Under the pieces are notes generated by a model that searched no databases, was not told where the DNA came from, and worked only from the letters and a program-made list of their open reading frames with translations. Positions 19,597 through 28,457 of a stretch of DNA of 64,000 nt are shown here, piece after piece (position 1 is the stretch's first letter; every line of letters begins with the position of its first letter). The DNA is from Acinetobacter sp. NIPH 2699. GTDB taxonomy: Bacteria; Pseudomonadota; Gammaproteobacteria; Pseudomonadales; Moraxellaceae. The stretch is taken from NCBI RefSeq assembly GCF_022549355.1, contig NZ_JAKZGL010000001.1:124001-188000 (forward strand), given 5' to 3'. A program made the position numbers and the translations under genes.

Positions 19597-19643
19597 ACAT
19601 ACTAAAATTATTGTTATATTGACAATCTTGTATCAAAAATCTG

Positions 19644-19672
19644 ACACAGGATAATAGAACATTATCCTGTGT
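19644..19672. repeat. Perfect 12-bp inverted repeat between kfrA-like and recombinase genes
   Basis: ACACAGGATAAT (19644-19655) and ATTATCCTGTGT (19661-19672) enclose five bases. It lies in the divergent promoter region, about 100 bases before the recombinase start. It could be an operator, a crossover-site component or a hairpin. No T tract follows, so a terminator is unlikely. Confidence 0.5.
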
Positions 19673-19770
19673 TATGGTGTGATATGCTGATTTTGCTGTT
19701 TAGTTAGTTACATATGACAGTAAGAAAAATTGGTGCTTTTAATTCAGTCACTCACTGTGGATAAATTGAT

Positions 19771-20688
19771 ATGGACAAAATTGATTTCTACTTACAGGCT
19801 TCCATCAGAGAGAACACACAGAAAAGTTATGCCAATGCAATTCAACACTATGAATTTGAATGGCAGGGACTTTTACCTGCAACCGCAGATCATATTGCCC
19901 ACTATTTAACTGATTATGCTGGTATTTTATCTCTTAATACACTTAAACAAAGGCTTGCTGCCTTATCTCAATGGCATATAGAACAAGGTTTTCCTGACCC
20001 AACTAAAGCACCTATTGTTAAAAAAGTCTTAAAAGGAATTAAAACAGTTCATCCAGTTCAGGAAAAACAAGCGAAGCCTTTACAACTTAACCAATTAAAA
20101 CAAACAGTGGACTATCTTGATCAGGTTATTGAACAGTCTAAAAATTCGGGAGAACGTGCAAAGCATCTTCGCTATACTCGTAATAAGGTATTATTGTTGC
20201 TAGGGTTTTGGCGTGGATTTCGTGGAGATGAACTTACTAGACTAGAGGTAAAAAATATTGAAATTCACCCTGAAAGCTTACGTTGCTATTTAGCTAAAAC
20301 AAAAGGGAATAGAACATTAAATGGGCAGTATTTTCAAGTACCAGCATTAAGCCAGCTCTGTCCTGTTCAAGCCTATTCAGATTGGATAAAAGTGAGTGAA
20401 TTGAATTCTGGAATGGTATTTAGATCAATTAATCGTTGGGGACAGCTTTCGACTAATGCCCTGCATATTGATAGTTTAATTCCGCTTATTCGAAACATTT
20501 TCTCTGAAGCTGATGTTGAATCGGCAGAATTATATAGTGCTCATTCTTTACGTCGTGGTTTTGCTAACTGGGCAACCTCTAATGGCTGGGATATTAAGGA
20601 TCTCATGCAATATGTAGGTTGGAAAAACATTAATTCAGCCTTACGGTATATTGAAAGCTCTCAAAGATTTCAAGATATAAATATTTAG
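19771..20688 (+). CDS. Tyrosine recombinase (XerC/phage-type, 305 residues)
   Basis: A 305-residue integrase with an N-terminal core-binding domain (STRE-type opening near RENTQKSYANAIQHYEFEW) and a full catalytic domain: R in GFWRGFRGDEL near residue 154, H-x-x-R in HSLRRGF near 266, and tyrosine in the final SALRYIES segment. It is shorter than, and not closely related to, the three recombinases of the cassette. It forms a divergent pair with the KfrA-like gene, suggesting a plasmid- or island-derived module. Its target site is unknown. Confidence 0.88.
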   Translation: MDKIDFYLQASIRENTQKSYANAIQHYEFEWQGLLPATADHIAHYLTDYAGILSLNTLKQRLAALSQWHIEQGFPDPTKAPIVKKVLKGIKTVHPVQEKQAKPLQLNQLKQTVDYLDQVIEQSKNSGERAKHLRYTRNKVLLLLGFWRGFRGDELTRLEVKNIEIHPESLRCYLAKTKGNRTLNGQYFQVPALSQLCPVQAYSDWIKVSELNSGMVFRSINRWGQLSTNALHIDSLIPLIRNIFSEADVESAELYSAHSLRRGFANWATSNGWDIKDLMQYVGWKNINSALRYIESSQRFQDINI

Positions 20689-20729
20689 ATTAGTTGGAAT
20701 ATATAGGGATATACTCCAACGCATTAAAA

Positions 20730-20843
20730 TTAGAATGAATAAGCCACTTTCAATAAAAGTTTAAAGAAGCCAGCAACAACAAGTAAACTTAAAAAACCGC
20801 CCAGCCAAAGTACAATAAACCATTGGGTTTGAGAAAGTTTCAT
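20730..20843 (-). CDS. Small bd-oxidase subunit (CydX/DUF2474-like)
   Basis: A 37-residue single-span membrane protein starting at ATG 20843 with an AAGGAG site, 12 bases after cydB. It opens MKLSQTQWFIVLWLGGF and continues with a hydrophobic helix and a basic/aromatic tail, like the small subunits encoded after cydB (CydX, or DUF2474 in cyanide-insensitive oxidases). Such subunits stabilise the haem d site. Size, position and topology support the call. Confidence 0.75.
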   Translation of the reverse strand: MKLSQTQWFIVLWLGGFLSLLVVAGFFKLLLKVAYSF

Positions 20844-20855
20844 GGCTTTACTCCT

Positions 20856-21857
20856 TTAGTGATAACCATCACCGACTTTAACTTTATCCCGAAATACCCA
20901 ATAGGACATCGCAGTATAGGTAATGATAATTGGGATAAGAATTAACGCACCAATCAACGAAAATAGCTGGCTTTGATACGGTGCTGCGGCATCCCAGATA
21001 GTCACTGAGGGTGGAATAATGTAGGGGAACAGACTAATGAGGAAACCTGTGTAGGCTAAAAAGACCAGACCAAACATATACATCAAGGGTGCAAACTCAT
21101 GTCGTTGTTTACAGGCACGAATTACCAGAAAACTCAACAATAAAACCAGTATTGGTACAGGGCTAAAATAAAACAGTTGCGGTAAGCTAAACCAGCGTTC
21201 AGCAATGACTGGATGTGCCAGTGGCGTATAGAGACTGACCCCAGCAAAAATCACCAATAATGCTACCACCAGTTTAGGCATCAGTTGATAAAGTTGCTGT
21301 TGCAACTGAGATTCAGTTTTTAAAATCAACCAGCCACAGCCCAGAGCAGCATATACAACCACCACGCCAATACCTGTAAATAAAGAGAATGGGGTTAGCC
21401 AATCCAGCCCACCGCCAGCATAACGACCATCTATAATTTTGATGCCCTGAATATATGCACCTAAAATCACGCCCTGTAAAAAACTGGAAAATATCGACCC
21501 ACCAATAAACGCCTGATCCCATAAGTGTTTGGTACGATTTGCCTTAAAACGAAACTCAAAGGCAACTCCTCGAAAAATCAGGGCAATCACCATGAGGATA
21601 ATGGGTAAATACAGTGCAGACAAGACGGCCGAATAGACCATAGGAAAGGCGGCAAATAATCCCGCTCCACCAAGTACCATCCATGTTTCATTACCATCCC
21701 AGACAGGTGCAACGGTATTCATCATCACATCCCTTTCCTGTTGGTCTTTGACAAAAGGAAAGAGAATTCCAATACCTAAATCAAATCCATCAAGTACCAC
21801 ATAGGCCAGTACACCCAAACCAATAATGGCAACCCAGATTAAAGATAAATCCATCAT
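20856..21857 (-). CDS. cydB: Cytochrome bd ubiquinol oxidase subunit II
   Basis: A 333-residue integral membrane protein. It opens with the conserved LSLIWVAIIGLG and the D-G-F-D-L-G-I-G motif, and has the conserved W-x-G-N-E-x-W near residue 55. Subunit II pairs with CydA in the inner-membrane quinol oxidase that reduces oxygen to water and tolerates cyanide or low oxygen. The length is shorter than E. coli CydB, as in cyanide-insensitive (CioB) oxidases. The start overlaps the cydA stop by 4 bases. Confidence 0.93.
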   Translation of the reverse strand: MMDLSLIWVAIIGLGVLAYVVLDGFDLGIGILFPFVKDQQERDVMMNTVAPVWDGNETWMVLGGAGLFAAFPMVYSAVLSALYLPIILMVIALIFRGVAFEFRFKANRTKHLWDQAFIGGSIFSSFLQGVILGAYIQGIKIIDGRYAGGGLDWLTPFSLFTGIGVVVVYAALGCGWLILKTESQLQQQLYQLMPKLVVALLVIFAGVSLYTPLAHPVIAERWFSLPQLFYFSPVPILVLLLSFLVIRACKQRHEFAPLMYMFGLVFLAYTGFLISLFPYIIPPSVTIWDAAAPYQSQLFSLIGALILIPIIITYTAMSYWVFRDKVKVGDGYH

Positions 21858-23284
21858 GATGTCCCCTTATCTTGTTCTTCAAGTGATTCATTGATCGCAC
21901 TCAGTGGACGCATTGGGGTTTTAAAATGACCAACACCCCCGATTTCACCTACCTGACTATGAATAAACTCTGGACCTTTGTGCATGATTTTTAGCATGTA
22001 GTAAATTCCAACACCAAACACAATGCAGTACACCACGACAAAGATAATCAGGGTTAAACCCACCTGCTCGGCTGATACAGGAGAAAGCGCATCTTTGGTT
22101 CGCATAATGCCATAGACAATCCATGGCTGCCGTCCAACTTCGGTAGTAAACCAACCTGCCAGCAAGGCAATAAAACCAGAAGGAGTCATAATAAGTGCAA
22201 AACGATGAAACCATTTTTGCTCATAGAGTTTGCCTGTTTTTCTAAGCCAGACACTGGCGAATGCCATCAGCAGCATTAACATGCCAAGCCCCACCATAAT
22301 ACGGAAACTCCAAAATACAATGGTCGAGTTTGGACGATCTTCAGGGGCAAAGTCTTTTAACCCTGTGACAGTTCCATCCATTGAATGAGTCAGAATTAAA
22401 CTACCTAAATTGGGAATAGCGATGGCATATTTGGTACGTTCTTCCTGCATGTCAGGCAGTCCAAATAAATAAAGTGGCATTCCCTCCTCATGATTAGTTT
22501 CCCAATGTCCCTCCATGGCTGCAACTTTGGCAGGCTGATGTTTTAAGGTATTTAAACCGTGAGCATCACCAATAAACACCTGTAACGGGGCTAAAATCAG
22601 AATCAGCCACAATCCCATGGAAAAGGATTTTTTAACCAGTTCATCACGACGACCTTTCAGTAAATGCCATGCTGCTGTACCCGTGACCAATAATGCTGCC
22701 ACAAGAAATGCAGCAATTCCCATATGTGCCAGGCGATAAGGAAATGATGGATTAAAGACAATCGCAAACCAGTCCTGCGGTACAATAATGCCATTTTCGA
22801 TACTAAAGCCTTGTGGCGTCTGCATCCAGCTATTAGAGGATAGAATCCAGAACATGGAAATACAGGTGCCAATTGCCACCATTAACGTGGCAAAAAAGTG
22901 CATGCGAGGACTAACACGCCCCCAGCCAAACAGCATAATCCCCAAGAAACCAGCTTCAAGGAAAAATGCACTTAATACTTCATAGGACAGTAAAGGTCCT
23001 GTAATACTGCCTGCAAAATAGGAAAATTCGCTCCAATTCGTACCAAATTGATAACTCATCACCACACCAGACACCACACCCATCCCGAAAGATAAGGCAA
23101 AGATTTTTATCCAGAACTTAAATAAATCCTGATAAATCGGGTTTTGGCTACGCAACCATTTCCATTCCAGTACTGCCAAAAAACTTGCCAGACCAATCGA
23201 AATAGCAGGGAAAATGATATGGAATGAAACGGTAAAGGCAAACTGTATTCTTGCCAGTTCCAAAGCCGTCAGCCCTAAATTCAT
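21854..23284 (-). CDS. cydA: Cytochrome bd ubiquinol oxidase subunit I
   Basis: From ATG 23284, which has a GGGAGG site (a TTG 12 bases upstream is less likely), 476 residues. The haem-ligand histidine region ARIQFAFTVSFHIIF is near the N-terminus, and the quinol loop contains HQPAKVAAMEGHW. The loop is short, as in CioA-type cyanide-insensitive oxidases. The gene begins 62 bases after the stop of the tetR-family gene on the same strand, so they may be cotranscribed, linking respiration to the efflux regulator. Confidence 0.93.
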   Translation of the reverse strand: MNLGLTALELARIQFAFTVSFHIIFPAISIGLASFLAVLEWKWLRSQNPIYQDLFKFWIKIFALSFGMGVVSGVVMSYQFGTNWSEFSYFAGSITGPLLSYEVLSAFFLEAGFLGIMLFGWGRVSPRMHFFATLMVAIGTCISMFWILSSNSWMQTPQGFSIENGIIVPQDWFAIVFNPSFPYRLAHMGIAAFLVAALLVTGTAAWHLLKGRRDELVKKSFSMGLWLILILAPLQVFIGDAHGLNTLKHQPAKVAAMEGHWETNHEEGMPLYLFGLPDMQEERTKYAIAIPNLGSLILTHSMDGTVTGLKDFAPEDRPNSTIVFWSFRIMVGLGMLMLLMAFASVWLRKTGKLYEQKWFHRFALIMTPSGFIALLAGWFTTEVGRQPWIVYGIMRTKDALSPVSAEQVGLTLIIFVVVYCIVFGVGIYYMLKIMHKGPEFIHSQVGEIGGVGHFKTPMRPLSAINESLEEQDKGTS

Positions 23285-23346
23285 AAGACCTCCCAATTGT
23301 TATAGAGAGAAGATAATTGGATAAACCACTTTCTAGAAACAACAAC

Positions 23347-23976
23347 TCATTTCGGCTGTTCGCATCCATAAGCACGCATAAAAGTTGTGACAGCGATATT
23401 GACCCATTGATCAACCTGTATGGCAGATGGCGCAGCATTTGGATGAGTAAGGCATTGTAGTTGTGGTTCACTTCTAACCAGATTGATAAATAAGCTGGCA
23501 GCGGTATCACAACCCAACTCACTTAAATCAACCTCTCCTGATGCTGCTGCATGAGTGAGTTGCTCAGCAATCATGTTAATCATGACCTGTGGACCAGCCA
23601 GATAAAATACTCGTGCAAGATTAGGGAATCGTATTCCCTCTGCTATCACCACACGAAAAACTGCAAGTCCCTCAGGTGAAAGCACAATCTTTAAATAAGC
23701 ATGTGCCAATAAAGTTAAAGTTTCTCTTAATTTGCCAGATTCAAATTGAATATCACGGACAGTATCAGTAAATGTAGTACATTCAGCCTCTATCACAGCG
23801 GTAAATAGCATTTCTTTGTTAGGGAAATGTGCATACATTGTTGATTTAGAAACCCCAGCCTCTTGTTGAATCATATCTGTGGTTGCTGCGGCAAAACCAT
23901 GTGTTAAAAAAACACGTCGTGCTGCCTGAAGAATTTGTAGTGCTTTACCAGTAAATTCATGATTCATCTGCTGCAT
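23347..23976 (-). CDS. TetR-family regulator of the efflux operon
   Basis: From ATG 23976 with an AGGATA site, 209 residues. The N-terminal helix-turn-helix is plain (FAAATTDMIQQEAGVSKSTM, then YAHFPNKEML), and a variable ligand domain of the AcrR/RamR type follows. It is divergent from a three-gene efflux operon, and two ACCG-NN-CGGT sites lie in the shared promoter region. The simplest model is repression of the efflux operon and of itself. The cyd genes follow on the same strand, 62 bases downstream, so readthrough could couple them to it. Confidence 0.9.
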   Translation of the reverse strand: MQQMNHEFTGKALQILQAARRVFLTHGFAAATTDMIQQEAGVSKSTMYAHFPNKEMLFTAVIEAECTTFTDTVRDIQFESGKLRETLTLLAHAYLKIVLSPEGLAVFRVVIAEGIRFPNLARVFYLAGPQVMINMIAEQLTHAAASGEVDLSELGCDTAASLFINLVRSEPQLQCLTHPNAAPSAIQVDQWVNIAVTTFMRAYGCEQPK

Positions 23977-24031
23977 CAAAGATATCCTAAATATTAAAAG
24001 AGCTATCTATAGCATATTGACATCATATCAA

Positions 24032-24041
24032 ACCGAACGGT
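24032..24041. promoter_or_regulatory. TetR-type operator half of the divergent promoter region (site 1)
   Basis: ACCG-AA-CGGT matches the symmetric core also present at site 2 (24128). It lies 56 bases upstream of the tetR-family start. It is a likely binding site for the adjacent regulator. Confidence 0.55.
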
Positions 24042-24127
24042 ACACTTCAACCATGCCAGTATTTTGACTAATTCATCTATTTATGTGGATGCATTCATAG
24101 TTTTGGAATTTTACCCCATATAAATAA

Positions 24128-24142
24128 ACCGAGCGGTTCGGT
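24128..24142. promoter_or_regulatory. TetR-type operator near the efflux operon start (site 2)
   Basis: ACCGAGCGGTTCGGT contains ACCG-AG-CGGT, overlapping a second dyad formed by ACCGA and TCGGT. It lies 20 bases before the efflux operon start codon, overlapping the likely promoter or leader. Confidence 0.6.
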
Positions 24143-24162
24143 ACAATAAGCAGGATTGATAA

Positions 24163-25635
24163 ATGTCTATAAAGTTACAGTCACTATTACAAAATGCAGG
24201 TACAGCATTTTGTATAATTTCACTGTGTGGATGTACCATCGGTCCCGATTTTGTAAAACCTCACAGTGAAATCACGAAGCTCCAACTGCCATCTCGTTCA
24301 GATGATATTTACAATAACCACCTTTTATCAGTGGCGAAAACTCCAGCTGAGTGGTGGCTGGTATTTAATGATAAGGTTTTGATTGAGCTGCAATCACGTG
24401 CCAAGTTAAATAATCTTGATTTGCAAATGGCAGCAGAACGTATTGAACAAAGTCGGGCTCAACTTGGTATTACCTCCTCACAGCTTTTACCCACGATTGG
24501 CAGTTCAGCAAGTTATTCCCGTGAGGCGTTGAGTCAAAATGGCAAGTTCGCAGCACTGGGTGCTCCGACAAACGCCAGTGATTTTTGGCAATTAGGGTTT
24601 GATGCCAGTTGGGAACTGGATTTATGGGGACGTGCTAGACGGATGCGTGAAGGGGCAACCGCTTCTTTTGAAGCAACCCTTTATGACCGTGAAGCTGCTC
24701 AAATCGCACTCTCTGCGGAAGTGGCAAAAACCTATTTACAATTACGTGGCATACAGGCACAACTTGCGATTGCTGAGCAGAATTTGGATATTGCCAATCG
24801 TTTGGTCAAAATGACCGAAAGTCGTGAGCGTAATGGCGTGTCAACACGGTTTGAAACCGCTTCTGCTTTGGCACAGCAAGCCAGTATTAAAGCCATGTTG
24901 CCTGAATTAATGCAACAACGTCATCAGTTGATGAATGCACTTGCTTTATTAATGGGTAAACAACCACAAGCCTTAGATAAACAATTAATTCAGGCTATGC
25001 CTATACCTGAGTTACCGCAGAATATTCCTGTCGGTATGTCTTCTGAATTAGCACATCAACGTCCTGATATACAACGTGCAGAAGCGAAATTGCATGTAGC
25101 AACCGCAGCGATTGGGGTTGCTAAAGCTGATTTTTATCCTCGTATTGGTTTAAGAGGACGCATTGGCGTAGAAGCATTTGAACTAGATGATTTGGATAGT
25201 TGGGATTCCCGTTTGTTTTCTGTGGGTCCAACGGTTTATTTACCTATTTTTCAGGGTGGAAAACTAACACAACGTTTAGCATTGAATGAATCCCGTCAAA
25301 AAGAAGCGGCTCTCGCCTATCGCCAAACAGTGCTACGTGCCTGGCATGAAGTGGATAATGCTCTTGATGCGTGGTCTGCTCAACACAGCCATCATGCTGA
25401 ATTGATGATTGCTTATCAGCAGAATCAAGCGGCATTTCAAGCAGCTGAACGAAGTTATCAGCAAGGTGTGGCGGATTATATGACGGTACTCACCGCACAA
25501 CGACAGTTACTTGCCGCACAAAATCAGTTAAATGCCAGTTCCACTAATGCAGCCTTAAGTGTGGTTAATCTGTACAAAGCATTGGGTGGTGGTTGGGATG
25601 TCACCACGTTTCATAATTCTTTGGTGACCTCATGA
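24163..25635 (+). CDS. Outer-membrane efflux lipoprotein (OprM/NodT type)
   Basis: A 490-residue protein. The signal peptide ends in the lipobox LCGC near residue 23, so it is lipid-anchored. It then shows the two-repeat OEP layout, with coiled-coil segments such as LQMAAERIEQSRAQLG and the repeat-start phrase AHQRPDIQRAEAKL. It is the outer-membrane exit duct of a tripartite pump. Its last four bases overlap the start of the MFS gene, and the adaptor follows, so all pump parts are in one operon. Confidence 0.92.
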   Translation: MSIKLQSLLQNAGTAFCIISLCGCTIGPDFVKPHSEITKLQLPSRSDDIYNNHLLSVAKTPAEWWLVFNDKVLIELQSRAKLNNLDLQMAAERIEQSRAQLGITSSQLLPTIGSSASYSREALSQNGKFAALGAPTNASDFWQLGFDASWELDLWGRARRMREGATASFEATLYDREAAQIALSAEVAKTYLQLRGIQAQLAIAEQNLDIANRLVKMTESRERNGVSTRFETASALAQQASIKAMLPELMQQRHQLMNALALLMGKQPQALDKQLIQAMPIPELPQNIPVGMSSELAHQRPDIQRAEAKLHVATAAIGVAKADFYPRIGLRGRIGVEAFELDDLDSWDSRLFSVGPTVYLPIFQGGKLTQRLALNESRQKEAALAYRQTVLRAWHEVDNALDAWSAQHSHHAELMIAYQQNQAAFQAAERSYQQGVADYMTVLTAQRQLLAAQNQLNASSTNAALSVVNLYKALGGGWDVTTFHNSLVTS

Positions 25636-27170
25636 GTAGTACATCATCATCACCAGCTATGGCAAATCGTCCACCGAAACGTGCCATTTTGGGATTACTC
25701 GGTATTTTGATTGCTGCCATGATGGCAGGGCTGAATAATCGTGTAGGTGCTTTGGCTTTAGCTGATATTCGTGGAGCATTGGGTTATGGTCTGGATGATG
25801 CTTCTTGGCTAACGACGGTATATAGTGCAGGTGAATTGATTGCCATGCCTTTTGCTGCGTGGTTTGCAATTACTTTATCCATGCGTCGTTTTGAATTATG
25901 GATGATTAGTCTATGTGCCTTTTTGGCACTGATTCTGCCCTTTATCCATCAGCTTAATTTACTGTTGGTTTTACGTTTTATACAGGGTATTGCCAGTGGA
26001 ACGATGATTCCATTATTGATGATGGCTGCCCTAAAATTTCTACCGCCCCATATTCGTTTGCATGGATTGGCACTGTATGCACTAACTGCAACATTTACCC
26101 CAAATCTCTCTATTTGGCTCACAGGCTACTGGACAGATGGAATTGTGGACTGGCGTTGGGCATATTGGCAAATTATTCCCCTTGCTCTGATTTCGGGCGG
26201 ATTGATTGCATGGGGTTTGCCTAAAGATAAAATCCAAATGGAACGTTTTCCACAGGCAAACTGGTTTGGAATGGCTTTGGGTGTTCCTGCACTGGGTTTA
26301 ATTGCAGTTGCCCTTGACCAAGGCATCCGTCTGGACTGGTTTAATTCCCCCCTAATTGTAGTGTCACTTGTGGCAGGTTTAACCTTATTGGCAGTTTACC
26401 TGCTAACAGAATGGTATCACCCCTCGCCTTTTATCAAATTGCAAATTCTGAGTCGTCGCAATCTAGGATTAGGTTTTAGTCTATTTGTATTTCTGTTGAT
26501 TGTCTTGACCTCTGGAGCATTATTACCGATGAGGTATCTTGGGGCTATACAGGATTATCGTCCACAGCAGATGGCATCTATCGGGCTAATGATTGCCTTG
26601 CCACAACTGATATTGGGTTCAGTGGTCGCTATTTTCCTATATAAAAAATGGATTGATGCACGCTGGATTTTTGCAGGTGGATTATTGCTGATCGCCCTAT
26701 CCTGTTTTTTAGGCATGCAACTCACCTCAGAATGGAATAAAGACCAGTTTATGCTGATTCAAAGTCTGCAAGCCTTTGGGCAGCCGATGGCGATTGTATC
26801 CATGCTATTTCTTTGTACCAGCGTTGTTCAACCCATCGAAGGTCCTTATGTTTCGGGAACGATTAATACCTTGCGTGCCTTTGGAACACTTTTAGGCGGT
26901 GCAGTGGTTGGGCAATTTATGGTGATACGGGGACAATTTCATGCAGAAATGTTATCTAATCATGCCGCATTCACTCACTTTACACTTGCAGAACCACTAG
27001 AACCTGCACAGCTTATGGCAATTATTACTCAACAATCGCTGGTTTTATCGGTAGCTGATACTTATTTGGTACTTGGTGTGCTTGCGTTATTGTTAATTCC
27101 ATTTGTTTTGCGATTGACCTATATCCCTGCACCCAACCTGCAACAAATCCCAACACCTCCAGCTTCTTAA
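25632..27170 (+). CDS. MFS drug transporter, DHA2 (EmrB-like)
   Basis: A 512-residue protein with about 14 membrane segments, as in the DHA2 family of drug:proton antiporters. The N-terminal segment holds GLNNRVGALALADIRGALG, and the family motif A-like loop and repeat of GxxxGxxxG helices are visible. It exports hydrophobic compounds to the adaptor and outer-membrane duct encoded on either side. It overlaps the upstream gene by 4 bases. The substrate is not evident. Confidence 0.9.
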   Translation: MSSTSSSPAMANRPPKRAILGLLGILIAAMMAGLNNRVGALALADIRGALGYGLDDASWLTTVYSAGELIAMPFAAWFAITLSMRRFELWMISLCAFLALILPFIHQLNLLLVLRFIQGIASGTMIPLLMMAALKFLPPHIRLHGLALYALTATFTPNLSIWLTGYWTDGIVDWRWAYWQIIPLALISGGLIAWGLPKDKIQMERFPQANWFGMALGVPALGLIAVALDQGIRLDWFNSPLIVVSLVAGLTLLAVYLLTEWYHPSPFIKLQILSRRNLGLGFSLFVFLLIVLTSGALLPMRYLGAIQDYRPQQMASIGLMIALPQLILGSVVAIFLYKKWIDARWIFAGGLLLIALSCFLGMQLTSEWNKDQFMLIQSLQAFGQPMAIVSMLFLCTSVVQPIEGPYVSGTINTLRAFGTLLGGAVVGQFMVIRGQFHAEMLSNHAAFTHFTLAEPLEPAQLMAIITQQSLVLSVADTYLVLGVLALLLIPFVLRLTYIPAPNLQQIPTPPAS

Positions 27171-27185
27171 TCAGGATAATTTATC

Positions 27186-28217
27186 ATGTCATTACCCAAG
27201 AAAACCAAAATCATTAGTATTGTCGTGTTGCTTATTGTGGCGATTGGCTGTGTGATTTATTTGAACCAACCAGAATCCAGCCAGTCCACAGACGATGCTT
27301 ATGTACAGGCAGATTTTACTTTGGTCACTCCTCAAATTTCGGGAACCATTCATCAGGTCTTGGTTGAAGAGAACCAACAGGTGAAAGCAGGTGATTTACT
27401 GGCAACAATCAATGATGCAGATTTTAGTGTAGCGGTTGATGCTGCCAAAGCTCAGGTTGAAAGTGCCAATGCCCATATTACAAGCATTCAGGCACGAATG
27501 GCACAACAGCAAACGACTATCCGTCAAGCACAGACAGCCATTGATGTAGATAATGCTGAATTAAAATTAGCCAAAGAAAATCAAACTCGTTACCGTAATC
27601 TAGCTGCGGATGGTTCAGGTACAGTACAGGCAATGCAACAAGCTGAAGCACAGTTAAGCATTCGTCTTGCCAGCCGAAATAAAAATCTGGCTGGGCTAGA
27701 TGCTGCAAAACAACAAATTGATATTTTAAAAGCTGAAATGGAAAGTGCGAAAGCGACGCTGGCTCAGGCAAAAGCTGCCCAAGCAGCTGCGAAATTAAAA
27801 CTGTCCTATACCCAGATTACAGCTCCTGTTGATGGTATGGTTGGGCAAAAATCAGTCCGTGCAGGCACTTTTGTTAATACAGGAAAACCTCTACTGGCGA
27901 TTGTACCTTTGAATAAACTGTATATCACTGCAAATTTTCGTGAAACTCAACTTGCTCATATTAAAACTGGGCAATCTGTGGATATTAAAGTCGATGCACT
28001 ACCGAATACTGTATTAAAAGGTACTGTAGAAAGTGTAGGTCCTGCCAGTGGTGTAAGTTATTCAGCAGTCGCTCCACATAATGCGACAGGTAATTTTACT
28101 AAAATTGTGCAGCGTTTGCCTGTGCGTATTCGGATTCTACCTAATCAAGCTGAAGTGAATAAGCTACGTGTTGGCATGTCTGTAATCCCAACAATTTATA
28201 TCAAGGATAAGCAATAA
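27186..28217 (+). CDS. HlyD/EmrA-family membrane fusion protein
   Basis: A 343-residue periplasmic adaptor. One N-terminal membrane anchor (residues 9-26) is followed by the DDAYVQADFTLVTPQISG motif of EmrA-like proteins. A long coiled-coil hairpin of alanine/glutamine-rich helices (about 80-200) and a barrel domain with TQITAPVDGMVG follow. It bridges the EmrB-like transporter and the outer-membrane duct. The gene starts 16 bases after the MFS stop and is followed by a hairpin. Confidence 0.92.
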   Translation: MSLPKKTKIISIVVLLIVAIGCVIYLNQPESSQSTDDAYVQADFTLVTPQISGTIHQVLVEENQQVKAGDLLATINDADFSVAVDAAKAQVESANAHITSIQARMAQQQTTIRQAQTAIDVDNAELKLAKENQTRYRNLAADGSGTVQAMQQAEAQLSIRLASRNKNLAGLDAAKQQIDILKAEMESAKATLAQAKAAQAAAKLKLSYTQITAPVDGMVGQKSVRAGTFVNTGKPLLAIVPLNKLYITANFRETQLAHIKTGQSVDIKVDALPNTVLKGTVESVGPASGVSYSAVAPHNATGNFTKIVQRLPVRIRILPNQAEVNKLRVGMSVIPTIYIKDKQ

Positions 28218-28226
28218 AATATCAAT

Positions 28227-28270
28227 TTAAGTTTTCCTATCGAGCTTTATTAATTGGTAGGAAAACTTAA
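28227..28270 (+). terminator. Hairpin ending the efflux operon
   Basis: TTAAGTTTTCCTA (28227-28239) pairs with TAGGAAAACTTAA (28258-28270), a perfect 13-bp stem just after the adaptor stop. There is no strong T run, but the size and position suit termination. Confidence 0.6.
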
Positions 28271-28331
28271 TAAAATGTTTATTTAATTTACAAATTTTAA
28301 ATATTTATAATGGTTTACAGGAGTGTGGATA

Positions 28332-28457
28332 ATGACATCTATCGAAAGAACAGCTTATCCACGTTTTAAAAAACATATTTCAAAAAAAGAGCTTGAACAG
28401 GTCTATACACCTAGTCAGGCTGAACTAAACTTTATCTCCAAACTTGCCCGTAAATAG
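28332..28457 (+). pseudogene. Tn3-family transposase, N-terminal stub
   Basis: A 41-residue fragment beginning MTSIERTAYPRFKKHISKKE, which looks like the DUF4158 N-terminus of Tn3-family TnpA. It runs straight into the IS5-family element; the stop codon TAG is completed by the first G of the IS at 28457. A whole TnpA is about 1000 residues, and no continuation is seen beyond the IS. The rest has been lost. Confidence 0.7.
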
